From positions 1 through 34,680 of the forward strand of contig JASCIV010000175.1 of the NCBI GenBank assembly GCA_030374735.1: a stretch of 34,680 bases of DNA, given 5' to 3'. The translations under genes and the position numbers were made by a program. The notes under the pieces are model-generated. The model was not told the origin of the DNA, searched no databases, and saw only the letters and a list, made by a program, of their open reading frames with translations. Numbering within the stretch: the first letter of the stretch is position 1; the number at the start of each line of letters is the position of its first letter. This DNA comes from Gracilaria caudata. Taxonomy: Eukaryota > Rhodophyta > Florideophyceae > Gracilariales > Gracilariaceae. Below, in pieces: positions 1-8,431 of this stretch.

Positions 1-1154
1 AGACCACTGCTGGTCCATACACGTATTATATGTGTTAGTCCCTGTTCAGGGCCAGTGTCAGGCCCGTCACATCGGGACAATCCATGACAACAATGCACAC
101 CTGTGCCACTCACACACTTGCTCAAGTCACTCCGATCAACCTCGGCAAACCAGTACTGGTACAGAGCACCCGCGAAGGCGGATTGCAGTACAAGTTCAAA
201 CTTCAGTGGTCTCCACAGTATTCCCCAGCGGTTTTTCAAGCGTCCAAACGCTTGCTCAACATGCACCCGATGCGATGACAAACAGAAATTAAAACCATCT
301 TGATAACGATGGGCCATACTCCTTGGTATTGGCGTCACAATGAACATTGTGCATCTATAGGCCTCATCACCGGCAATCCAAAAACCTTCTGGTAGACCTT
401 CTTCTTGAAGAAACCTACCAATATTAGAATGAGCGAACGCAACAGCATCAACGGTAGAACCAACACAGACAGCCGAAGAGGCAATAAAACGGTACTTAGC
501 ATCCACCAGAGCCTGCACAGGCACCCCGAAACCACCCTTTCTCGTGTAGAACTGTTGGTTGCTAAGTTCTTTCGAAGGCTTTTGCAAGAAAATTAAAGTG
601 CCATCCAAGGCACCAACACAGCCAGGAAGTAAGTTCAAGTTTCGTCGCGAGATGGCAAAATCTATTGCTGTTCGTTTGTAGGCCGCTATATCGGCTTTTG
701 GAGGCAGACCTTCAAACGTGAGGTACGAGTCGCAAATAGTCAGAACTTCGCGAAAGATAGCATAACATGTTGACCTTCTGATTTTATATGTTAGCATAAG
801 ATCCCAGTAGCTCGCGCCAGCCATGAATCTGAGAAAGATTCCTAGTTTTGTTGCGGCCTCAATTGCCGAACCACTGAGGTGCGCTTGTATTTCGGCTTTA
901 TACTCCTCTTCATTATACTGTGAGAGAAACAGACGCAATTGCGCCAAAAGAAGAAAGAATGTATGGCGACAAAGACGGTAGCAAGAACGAAACTCCGAAT
1001 CGCTCAGTTTCTGATTAACCTGTGCAAGGCACCGCCTTTCGCGTTCCACTCGTGTGGGAGGGCTCCTGGTTGTTGCCATGAGAGCCGTGAGTGCTCCACA
1101 TATTGCGAGGAGACGATTGGTGAGTTTGCGAGTTCGTTTCTGAATCCTTGTCAT
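1..1154 (-). CDS. DDE superfamily (Harbinger/PIF-like, DDE_Tnp_4) transposase, partial at left edge
   Basis: The minus strand is open without a stop from an in-frame TAA at 1182-1184 down to base 1; the first ATG is at 1152-1154. The translation shows the family signatures in order. A helical N-terminal part contains LRFMAGASYWDL and RRSTCYAIFREVL, typical of the region ahead of the catalytic core. Then come GCVGALDG with the first Asp (about 600-623), FWIAGDEAYR with the second Asp (about 354-380), and HRVHVEQAFGRLKNRWGILW with the Glu (about 213-272). This is the DDE endonuclease that cuts and pastes DNA transposons. All three acidic residues and the spacing between them are intact, with no frameshift, so the copy may be young. 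The frame is still open at base 1, so the C-terminus is not seen. The last roughly 60 codons look less conserved and may be read-through past the true end or an extended tail. No terminal inverted repeat pair could be assigned. Confidence 0.88.
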   Translation of the reverse strand, partial: MTRIQKRTRKLTNRLLAICGALTALMATTRSPPTRVERERRCLAQVNQKLSDSEFRSCYRLCRHTFFLLLAQLRLFLSQYNEEEYKAEIQAHLSGSAIEAATKLGIFLRFMAGASYWDLMLTYKIRRSTCYAIFREVLTICDSYLTFEGLPPKADIAAYKRTAIDFAISRRNLNLLPGCVGALDGTLIFLQKPSKELSNQQFYTRKGGFGVPVQALVDAKYRFIASSAVCVGSTVDAVAFAHSNIGRFLQEEGLPEGFWIAGDEAYRCTMFIVTPIPRSMAHRYQDGFNFCLSSHRVHVEQAFGRLKNRWGILWRPLKFELVLQSAFAGALYQYWFAEVDRSDLSKCVSGTGVHCCHGLSRCDGPDTGPEQGLTHIIRVWTSSG

Positions 1155-1336
1155 AGCGTAGCCTTCTAGGCTACTAGATGTTTACGAGCAATGCTGTGCG
1201 CCGACGGTTCGTATCTACCACAAGCGATTAACGTCGCATACGGATTGACGTATAACGTCAGATCTCAATTCGACCGCATTTGTTTTCTGTGCGTGACGCC
1301 TACGATCTCGCTGTCTCGGCGAGATCTGAGACCTTT

Positions 1337-1377
1337 TGGCTCAGCCGTTACGCGTGTGCAGCGTAACGCTTGAGCCA
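1337..1377. repeat. Long hairpin, 17-bp arms
   Basis: The left arm (1337-1353) and right arm (1361-1377) are reverse complements at 15 of 17 positions, separated by a 7-base loop. The two mismatches are adjacent, in the middle of the arm. A smaller stem, GATCTCGC paired with GCGAGATC, sits just upstream near 1304-1326. The role is unknown; it could be a transposon subterminal structure or an RNA 5' structure. Confidence 0.7.
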
Positions 1378-1585
1378 TAGTGCCTGGATCACTAGATTCT
1401 AGTGAATAGCGAAAGCTTTGCAAGTTTTCGCTAAGTTTGCTAGCCTATTGTAAATCCCCGTAAATTTCTCGAACCACGCGTAGACTGCCCTTAAGCAGCA
1501 ACAGTACGACGATACATCACGTATGCCAGGAGAGTCGCTACTGGCGAGTCGCCGCGTTGGGAATTTTCCAAGGTTTTGAAAGATT

Positions 1586-1637
1586 TGGAAATTGACCCCT
1601 ACATCATATCTCTTGGCTGAGTTCGGGTCAATTTCCA
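1586..1637. repeat. 13-bp perfect inverted repeat with 26-bp spacer
   Basis: TGGAAATTGACCC at 1586-1598 is matched exactly by GGGTCAATTTCCA at 1625-1637. A further stem with a one-base loop (GTCCAGA-G-TCTGGAC) follows at 1671-1685. Either could be a protein-binding site or part of a small non-autonomous element. Confidence 0.7.
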
Positions 1638-1932
1638 GGAGACCCCAAGAATGTGACCCGAGACGTCTACGTCCAGAGTCTGGACTCCTGACTCATTATC
1701 TTGAACTGGTACAAGAGTCTGCTTTGCCTCCCGTTAGTGTTTACTGTCGATGGGCCATCGTCGCGAAAAACGCAAAACGTCTGACCCTGTGCAACGGAGC
1801 AATTACAAAAGCTCGGAAGGGTAGTGCAGACATCATCTCATTACCACAACGCAACTCGTGATAGTTCTATATTCGGTTTTGCCGGTGTTACTTTCGCGGT
1901 ACCCTGGCACAGCAGCTCTTTTAGGAACAACA

Positions 1933-2673
1933 ATGGAAGAAGCAAAAGCCGCGATGGAACAAGTTCCTCTTTTGGAAAACTCATCGGAAAATGTTCAGGC
2001 GAGTCCACAAGCACCAAGCCCCCCTCTGGAAGATGACCAGATTTCTAGCACTGAGCTTTCTTCTCAGACCGAGCGCAATGACCCCCCAACGCTTGTCGAC
2101 CGAATCATGGACAGCATACATGCCGCATTTCTGTACTTCTGTCATAAACTTGGATATTTCTTTCTTCGCTTTCTTTCTTTCGTGATGCTTCATTGCGGCA
2201 TTTTGTCTGCCGGAGTTTTCCAATTGCTCGCGTTCTACTACACAGGCGTGTTGAACATTTACGTTCTGGTTGCGTGTCTTCTCTATGCACCCGCTCTGTT
2301 TGCCATATCCATCATTCGCGAAGAAATTGTATTGAACGGAACGTCAAGATCGGGAGCTGGACCTCGGCTCACGCACGAGGTGGCGTTTGCGTATCTGTTA
2401 TTGACTGTGTTTGGAGCTTCCTCCGTATTCCAGCCTCTTTTCATGCATGCCGACAACGTGATTTCCTACAAGTCGATGTGGATAAGTCTTGGCGGTACTG
2501 GCATCTTTTATTACTGCCTTCTCATCTCCGAAGTTTTATTCGCGAGCGCCTCCAACGTACACAGAGCGAGGCTGCGAGAAGAAGAGATGGAGAGAGAACG
2601 AGCTAATCAGCCATTCTGGATTGCTCGATATGAGTCTCTTCACGGGAAAGGTGATGATATTTCAAGCGTCTGA
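1933..2673 (+). CDS. Hypothetical multi-pass membrane protein
   Basis: This is an unrecognised protein of 246 residues. The start is the ATG at 1933, in an acaacaATGG context; the frame is open further upstream, but only from a GTG. The N-terminal 60 or so residues are polar and rich in Glu, Ser, Pro and Gln (MEEAKAAMEQVPLLENSSEN), with a dileucine-like PLLEN stretch. About four hydrophobic segments follow: a long one around residues 65-105, then ones near 107-127, 150-172 and 184-206. The tail is charged and helical (RARLREEEMERERANQ) and presumably cytosolic. That topology fits a small organellar or endomembrane integral protein, but I cannot name a family. It is convergent with the zinc-finger gene on the other strand, leaving about 200 bp for both 3' ends. 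Confidence 0.75.
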   Translation: MEEAKAAMEQVPLLENSSENVQASPQAPSPPLEDDQISSTELSSQTERNDPPTLVDRIMDSIHAAFLYFCHKLGYFFLRFLSFVMLHCGILSAGVFQLLAFYYTGVLNIYVLVACLLYAPALFAISIIREEIVLNGTSRSGAGPRLTHEVAFAYLLLTVFGASSVFQPLFMHADNVISYKSMWISLGGTGIFYYCLLISEVLFASASNVHRARLREEEMERERANQPFWIARYESLHGKGDDISSV

Positions 2674-2870
2674 AGTGCCGCAATGTGGATGAACTGCGAC
2701 GCGAAGTCCGTTTTACGATAACGCACCATTATGAATATCCTATCACATGTAACTTTCCCAGCATGATTTCTCAGTATAGGGTGCCCGGAAACCTCGAGAT
2801 GCTTTAAGTAACACGCTGGAAGCTGTTGACATGAAAACAGAACTGTCGATACATACCAGCTGTAAACGTA

Positions 2871-3287
2871 CTAGTCCATAAAGTCCTCAGGAGATAATCT
2901 GGTGTACAAGGACATATGATTATATTTGGTTAGTTTGTAAATGTTAGTGCTTTTGAGCTTCTAGAGGCGTTGCTCGAAGAGGAACAGCGAAACACACCTG
3001 TCAAGAAATCTGGGTTGAATGCCAGAGCCAGAGCAGTTGAAGCATTTTATGCTACCATTACCCTCGCAATATGAACATAACTTGGAGGCATCCAACGGAT
3101 CCTTGGTTGAACCGTTGCACACATTACACACAGTTGTGGTCTCGCCTCCACACTCCGCACAAGGTTGAATGTTTGCTCTGAGCTCTGTGCGTTTGCCTTG
3201 ATTCTCCGTCCATGCGACCAATGCAATACCACCTCCAATTCCTGCGACCATTGTGGCGACAATGGCCACCGCGTTTTGATCCATCAT
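2871..3287 (-). CDS. DnaJ-type CxxCxG zinc-finger protein (BSD2/LQY1-like), two exons
   Basis: The spliced product is 105 residues. Exon 1 is 3287-2998 and starts with ATGATG (MMDQ). Exon 2 is 2898-2871 and adds only LSPEDFMD after the arginine codon split by the intron. Near the N-terminus one hydrophobic segment (NAVAIVATMVAGIGGGIALVAW) looks like a membrane anchor or thylakoid/envelope targeting segment. Then come four cysteine pairs, CAECGG, CNVCNG, CSYCEG and CFNCSGSG, which is the zinc-binding layout of the DnaJ cysteine-rich domain without a J domain. Plant relatives of this size (BSD2, LQY1, PSA2) are thylakoid or stromal chaperones and disulfide isomerases for Rubisco or photosystem assembly, so a plastid role is likely but inferred. 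Unspliced, the frame would continue through the donor into a different tail (CVSLFLFEQRL). The gene diverges from phytoene synthase. Confidence 0.82.
2899..2997 (-). other. Spliceosomal intron, 99 nt
   Basis: On the minus strand the intron begins GTGTGTTTCG after the exon sequence CTTGACAG and ends in GTACACCAG. It contains two branch-like motifs, CACTAAC and AAACTAAC. Splicing joins AG to A to make an arginine codon and gives a short conserved-looking C-terminus ending in a stop. The motifs match the two introns of the NDUFS4 gene in this window. Confidence 0.8.
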
Positions 3288-4352
3288 GGTCGGCTGTCGT
3301 CGTGTGGTACCATTTCGTTTTTGGCGACATACTCTGTGCGAGGAGAGGCAACTCCACTGTCTTCGAAAGATCGATGATGTCGGGGAATGAATAAACGCCA
3401 TTGTTGGTGCAGTGCATGCGTGACCTTGATGCTCAGCCGCAACTCAGACTCTGCCTTCGATGCGAATTTCTTCCAATGTGTTCAGTGCTGCATTCTAATT
3501 CGCTCACAGTGCCTGACAAAGACCGAGCTCTTTGCTTTATCAAATATGGTACAAGCCACCAACACGCAGAGAACGTTCTCGTGGATGGCGCCAATTGATT
3601 CGGAGACCGCACGGAGATTGGTGAAGTGTCGCACGGGCCAATTTTCTGTTTTGAATGGCAAGATTGCAGAGTGCAGTCATTCCGCCTTCCTTGTAATTAA
3701 ATTACAAGGAAGGTCTGAAATTTTCAGAATACGAAGGTGGATGCAAGGATCGCATTGGCCACATACCCGACGCTTCAGTTGAGTAGACGCCACGTCGGAC
3801 TCTCGAAAAGGCCAGATCGCGCGCCTGGAAATGGACGGTTGACAAGCCACTCATGGCGAGCTCGAGGTACGTTTTCGAATGCGAACCGCCAGCAGCTCCA
3901 ATCAACGGTTGATATGACGCCGGTCCATCACCACAACGCCAAGCTTTCCCCCTCCCCCACTCCCATTGGCTCTGCAGCCCGGCGGGGAAATTCTGAGCCT
4001 CCGTCGCGCGGCGTCCGGGTTGGCAGTGGCGCGCCGCTGCTGTGCAAGCACAAATTAACCTCGTTTAAAACTATCTTACCTCGGAGAGGGGTCTTGAAGA
4101 CGAACCGCAATTGCCGCATTTTGAGTAGTTTGGTGGTGCCATTGGTCTAGTAATGTCACTTTTTTCTCCCAAGCATTAGCACTTACATCAATTGACCTTC
4201 GTTCACGAATTCTTTCAATCGCCTGTGCGCACCCCGCAGTGGCAGCGCTCTCCTCGAGCTCTACGCGCGTTCCAAAGCTCAAACCTTTCAGACGGCCTAC
4301 ACCCGGAAAGCCTGAACTGCTTGTATTGTTTCAATCAACTGCATTCTGAGTA
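3288..4352. promoter_or_regulatory. Divergent intergenic region between zinc-finger protein and phytoene synthase genes
   Basis: This 1.07-kb stretch separates two head-to-head genes with likely plastid products, so it must hold both promoters. Short open frames on both strands show no family resemblance. The striking element is the perfect 14-bp stem at 3685-3713. A GC-rich patch lies near 3960-4040. I found no clear TATA box. Confidence 0.6.
3685..3713. repeat. Perfect 14-bp inverted repeat with one-base centre
   Basis: The arm CCTTCCTTGTAATT is followed by a single A and then its exact reverse complement. All 14 pairs match. It lies in the divergent intergenic region, about 400 bp from one start codon and 640 bp from the other. 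It could be a binding site for a dimeric regulator or a cruciform or hairpin. Confidence 0.85.
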
Positions 4353-5753
4353 ATGGCCTCGCGCGACGAGCAATCACCTCCTCAGAGCTCAATGGCGTTT
4401 GCTCCAGTATCGACATGGGTACATTCAATACCTACCCTCGGCCACACCAAGACCTCGTGGCGCCCCCCAATGCGCCCAAAGTCTCGACCCTTCGCCTTGA
4501 AGATGGTCATGGACAAGCCCATGAGTCCAAGCAGCGACCTGAGCTGGAGCAAGTACGAGATTGAGAACTTCGACACTAAGCACTCCAGACTCGGCATCGA
4601 CAAATTGTGGCAGGCGGATGTGGATAACCAGCTTTCGGAATTGGCAACGAGACCTAGCACTGGGCTGGACGAAACCATTGACGACATTTTGGTAACGGGG
4701 GATAAGCAGCTCTCTATGCAACCGGTAGCACCTTGGGACACCACAACCGCTGTTCGCAGTCTCAGCTATTTAGGCCGTCAAGTGCTGTTCCTTCGCAAAC
4801 GCCAGCAGCTGTTGAAAGTTAGTTATGAGGAATGCCGACGTATAACTGCTCTGTTTTCGAAAACGTTTTACCTCGGAACCACCTTTTTGTCTCCCGCTAA
4901 GCGTGCCGCTGTCTGGGCTATTTACGCGTGGTGTAGGAGAACAGACGATCTTGTGGATGGCCCGCGAGTACCACAAAGACACGACCAGCTTAGAGCGGTC
5001 TTAGCAGATTGGGAACAGCGCCTCATTGGAATATTCAGTGGTCGTGCCAGAGACAGTCTGGACCTGGCTCTGGCTGACGCTGTGGACCAGTACCCGGACA
5101 TTACGATCTCCCCGTTTCGGGACATGATCAAAGGTATGTTAATGGATGTTGATCAATCACGTTTTGAAACTTTCGATGATCTTTACGTGTATTGCTATCG
5201 TGTCGCCGGTACGGTTGGACTGATGACGTTACCTGTGATGGGAACTGTTAAGCCCGGTCGCGAAGGCCTTCGAGAAGCGATGGGACCAGCCTTGGCCCTT
5301 GGGATTGGACTGCAATTGACGAATATCCTACGCGATGTTGGAGAAGATCGATTGCGAGGTCGCATCTACCTACCTCTGGAAGACTTGCGACGCTTTAACT
5401 ACACAGAGGAAGACCTCTTCAACGGCGTTCTTGACTCAAGATATCGTGAACTCATGAAGTTCGAGATTGCTCGAGCTCGTAGTTATTTTCAAGAAGCTCG
5501 CAAAGGTGTGAAGCTGCTTGCAGAAGACTCTAGACTTCCTGTACAAACTTCGCTTGATATGTACTCACAGATCCTGGATGTTCTGGAAGAAAATGGATAT
5601 GACAATTTCAATAGAAGGGCTTACGTTTCGAAGATGCAGAAGTTGATAACTGTACCCGTGAGCTATATCCGGTGTAGAACTTCTGCAGCTTGGAAGCCAC
5701 TACGCATTGCGGCCGAGTTCTTGCTCGGAGTCAAGCAGATAACAAACGTGTGA
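4353..5753 (+). CDS. PSY: Phytoene synthase, plastid-targeted
   Basis: Phytoene synthase condenses two geranylgeranyl diphosphates to phytoene, the first committed step of carotenoid synthesis in the plastid. The 466-residue protein starts at the ATG at 4353 with a Ser/Pro/Arg-rich leader suited to a transit peptide, followed by a poorly conserved linker to about residue 155. The squalene/phytoene synthase core then follows without a break. It has SYEECRRITALFSKTFYLGT, the first Asp motif DDLVD (residues 198-202) in AWCRRTDDLVDGP, the segment MKGMLMDVDQSRF-like around 260, and the second Asp motif DVGED (328-332) in NILRDVGEDRLRGRIYLP. Both magnesium/diphosphate-binding motifs are intact. There are no introns. 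The close relative squalene synthase is unlikely because it lacks a plastid leader and carries C-terminal membrane helices. The gene diverges from a plastid-type zinc-finger chaperone gene. Confidence 0.95.
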   Translation: MASRDEQSPPQSSMAFAPVSTWVHSIPTLGHTKTSWRPPMRPKSRPFALKMVMDKPMSPSSDLSWSKYEIENFDTKHSRLGIDKLWQADVDNQLSELATRPSTGLDETIDDILVTGDKQLSMQPVAPWDTTTAVRSLSYLGRQVLFLRKRQQLLKVSYEECRRITALFSKTFYLGTTFLSPAKRAAVWAIYAWCRRTDDLVDGPRVPQRHDQLRAVLADWEQRLIGIFSGRARDSLDLALADAVDQYPDITISPFRDMIKGMLMDVDQSRFETFDDLYVYCYRVAGTVGLMTLPVMGTVKPGREGLREAMGPALALGIGLQLTNILRDVGEDRLRGRIYLPLEDLRRFNYTEEDLFNGVLDSRYRELMKFEIARARSYFQEARKGVKLLAEDSRLPVQTSLDMYSQILDVLEENGYDNFNRRAYVSKMQKLITVPVSYIRCRTSAAWKPLRIAAEFLLGVKQITNV

Positions 5754-6432
5754 GTTTGTGACTCCTCAAAGCCACAGTTGGCAACGCTCAGCTGTTCTTC
5801 CACAACAATTTTGTATTTCACTGCCCGTGTTTCTTGTCTTCATTCATTTTTCTTTACAACTCTCCTTAATCTTCTCCATAACTGAGTTATCATGTGAAGA
5901 ACTCTTAATACTCGGTAGGCCCCATGGTTTCAGTTTCTGTGTGTAACATCAATCGGGGACCCGTGCTCCAATCGTTGTGCTGTACGACCTCAAAATATTG
6001 GTTTGCAACTTGTTGGCAGAAGTTCGCGCAAACTACGATTTCCGAGGTCGTTTGTACTCAGACGAATCTGTTGATGCCGTCATGAAGTAAACACAAATAT
6101 CGTTTCCCCAGTCCCGAAAAAGTTAGACTTGTTCTTTTCCACGACGCCCAACTATTTGACCGCTTTACAGGAAGTCCAGCAAGCGACTAAATCCCGACTT
6201 GCTCACTACGCGTACTCGTGAAGGGGGAGTAACGGGGCTTGGGCTCTGTCAAACTTTTTAGCGAAGTCAAAAAGGGTAATGGATGGTTAAGGTTTGATCC
6301 CTAACGACACAGATCACTTCGAGGTTCGTGAAATGCAGTATGAAATATCGTAAGTCTCGAACTGGTTGCATAGTCCATACGGACAGGTGTTATCTAGAGG
6401 CTTTTGAATTCTTCGCCCTTAGTTGCCTGCGA
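5754..6432. other. Convergent intergenic region, no gene seen
   Basis: About 680 bp separate the 3' ends of phytoene synthase (+) and the alpha-solenoid gene (-). Only short, compositionally ordinary open frames occur, and I saw no RNA gene or repeat. It probably holds both 3' UTRs. Confidence 0.55.
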
Positions 6433-8070
6433 TCATCTAAGCTCAGGGAAAAATCTTTCGACGAGAGATCCAGCCATAATGCTGCTGTGACTGTCGGTCT
6501 TCCCTTCGATGGCGACTATGTTCTCAACCTCCTTGCAAAGTTCGGTTGCCACCGCTAGGCTTTCGTAATGCTTCGCACAGGAACGAACTTCTTGCGCCAG
6601 TTCTATCAATCGTTCTTCTTGACCACATTTCCCAAGCTGCAAAACCACATCCCGTATCGCGGCCTGAATCCTGAATGAGCCCGGTATGGTTTTGGTTTCC
6701 ATGAGTAAAGAGAGACAGCCTTCGAACACTTCCTTCCTAAACGAATCCACTCGAAGCCATGCCCACTTTATGGATTCCTGAAGAACTGCGAGGGTTTGTG
6801 TAACGTCTGCTGCCGTTAGAGCCCCGCACTTGACAAAACTTCCCAGTTGCCGAAGAAAAGCAGACAACGAAAGGATCCAGTCAATACGGCACAACATCAA
6901 ATCTTGTAACAATGATGGAACAAATGTTGATAATACAACGACAGCCTTTGCACTTTCAAGTCTTGACAAGTCCTGGGCATTTGAATCCGGGCGTTGATCT
7001 CGAGCCTGCATGTGACGTACTATGGTTTCAATCACCTTGGATATCGAAGCGAAATATTCTTCCCCTCGTGAATCCATCGGCTTCGTCTTTGGTAAGAACG
7101 TCGCCAATAACGGGAGAGCAATCATTGACGTTGGGACATCGCCCCATGATAATGCCGCTTGAAGCGATTTTGATGTGCGTTGTGGTTCCATGACGGATGT
7201 AGGAAGACGGGAAGAGAGCAGAGATATTGAATGTAACGATTGTACTCGTATCGATTCTGGAACGCTCTCAACGAGTTCCCGCAAGATTGGCAACACCTCC
7301 CCTGCAGCCTCATTTAGCTTATTTTCATCCGCTTCACACAACAGACTGTGTAACACATGCGAGGTTGGAGCGGCATCATGTGCCGTGTACGGTGCCTTAA
7401 AAGAACTGAGGTCGACCTGAGCTGCGTCACGTATCAAAGGTATCACGTGGTTAAGAAGAGATGAGAGTAGCTGGGATTTATTCTCAGACCGTCGCATTCG
7501 ACATAAATGAGACAAGGACTTGTCACAAAGATCACGCACATTTGAACTTCGTTGATCATTTTGGTGTTCTGCGGATATGAAGAGACGCAATGTGGAAAAA
7601 ACGAGATGACCGGGGGCTGTATTCGCAGCCGCCGAGCGTCGATTATCCTTTGCGGCGATACAGTCAAGAAGCTTCAAAGCGACATTAAGAGAATCAATAG
7701 CTAGTTCCAGAGGCTTGGCTGGTGGTAGCGGAAGTTCAATCATGTTCCGGGCAGCCCGAACCCAGTGAACATGTATGAGTCTGTCTACATCTGAAATCGA
7801 AATCACAGACCAGTTGATTAGTTCAGGAATATCCTCTGTTTGAATAAGTTTGGAGAAGCTAGAAAAGGTGTTTTCAACTTCGTCGGCCGGGAAATCTGCA
7901 GCCAATAGACCACTGACCCAAATGTTGATTATTTCCCCAATCTTAAGCGAAACAGCAGTACGTTCAGCACCATCGTCGTGTTCGCCAAACGAGAGACCCA
8001 GAAGCCAAACTACTGCTTTCTCAAAATACTGGGATGGACGTGCGTCGAACTTGGTAGAGGTTGGAGACAT
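6433..8070 (-). CDS. Alpha-helical solenoid (HEAT-like) protein, possibly TTI2-like
   Basis: This is an uninterrupted 545-residue protein starting at the ATG at 8070. It is predicted to be almost wholly helical: leucine-rich amphipathic stretches repeat at roughly 40-residue intervals (for example LLNHVIPLIRDAAQ, VLPILRELVESVPESIRVQS, LPLLATFLP, LAVLQESIKWAWLRVD), as in ARM/HEAT solenoids. No transmembrane segment, catalytic motif or signal peptide is visible. Length and organisation would suit TTI2 of the TELO2-TTI1-TTI2 co-chaperone complex, which matures PIKK kinases, but I see no diagnostic motif and offer this only as a weak possibility. It shares a 361-bp divergent promoter with the NDUFS4 gene. 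Confidence 0.8.
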   Translation of the reverse strand: MSPTSTKFDARPSQYFEKAVVWLLGLSFGEHDDGAERTAVSLKIGEIINIWVSGLLAADFPADEVENTFSSFSKLIQTEDIPELINWSVISISDVDRLIHVHWVRAARNMIELPLPPAKPLELAIDSLNVALKLLDCIAAKDNRRSAAANTAPGHLVFSTLRLFISAEHQNDQRSSNVRDLCDKSLSHLCRMRRSENKSQLLSSLLNHVIPLIRDAAQVDLSSFKAPYTAHDAAPTSHVLHSLLCEADENKLNEAAGEVLPILRELVESVPESIRVQSLHSISLLSSRLPTSVMEPQRTSKSLQAALSWGDVPTSMIALPLLATFLPKTKPMDSRGEEYFASISKVIETIVRHMQARDQRPDSNAQDLSRLESAKAVVVLSTFVPSLLQDLMLCRIDWILSLSAFLRQLGSFVKCGALTAADVTQTLAVLQESIKWAWLRVDSFRKEVFEGCLSLLMETKTIPGSFRIQAAIRDVVLQLGKCGQEERLIELAQEVRSCAKHYESLAVATELCKEVENIVAIEGKTDSHSSIMAGSLVERFFPELR

Positions 8071-8431
8071 TCGACGGTTTCATACTTGACAACGTCCAAT
8101 CGGTTTGTTCATGGTTTCACGTTCACATTAGGGGTTTAGAACGGGTTCTACCTGGTGAGAGAAAGAATGAATGAACAAATTGCAGGCTGAAAAACCGGAG
8201 AACAAAAACAAGAAAACCCGAACCAAACTGTGCAAACCAACCAATCCACGTGTCAGAGCTCTGCGCCAGACAGTGGTCGACTCGGTTTTTTCTTGGGGAG
8301 GGCATCGAGGATAGGTGCTTCCATCGTTATCCTCGAGTCTCCCAGAACTCCGTTATTGTATCTAGCTAATTTTCCCATCGACGGGTTTCACATTCTTTTC
8401 GAGCGTAGAGAACACGCCATTTATGTAGTGA
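8071..8431. promoter_or_regulatory. Divergent promoter region between solenoid gene and NDUFS4 gene
   Basis: The two start codons (8070 on minus, 8432 on plus) are 361 bp apart, so the transcripts share this interval. An in-frame TGA at 8429-8431 sits directly before the NDUFS4 ATG and fixes that start. I see no clear TATA box. Confidence 0.6.

Larger units (their letters stand above)
1155..1932. other. Intergenic region with dense inverted repeats, between transposase and membrane-protein gene
   Basis: I see no convincing gene here; open frames in this stretch are short and unlike any family. It is unusually rich in inverted repeats: a near-perfect 17-bp stem (1337-1377), a 13-bp pair (1586-1598 with 1625-1637), a 7-bp stem with a one-base loop (1671-1685), and a palindromic TGACGT-ATA-ACGTCA near 1247-1261 that resembles a doubled CRE-like half site. 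The region lies upstream of the transposase ATG and could hold that element's end. It is also the 5' flank of the gene starting at 1933. Confidence 0.6.

Noticed and set aside
335..535. 66-codon minus-strand open frame
   Set aside because: It is an out-of-phase shadow of the transposase frame.
1858..1932. 25-codon upstream extension of the membrane-protein gene
   Set aside because: It opens from GTG, not ATG, and the ATG at 1933 has a better context and the family-like polar N-terminus.
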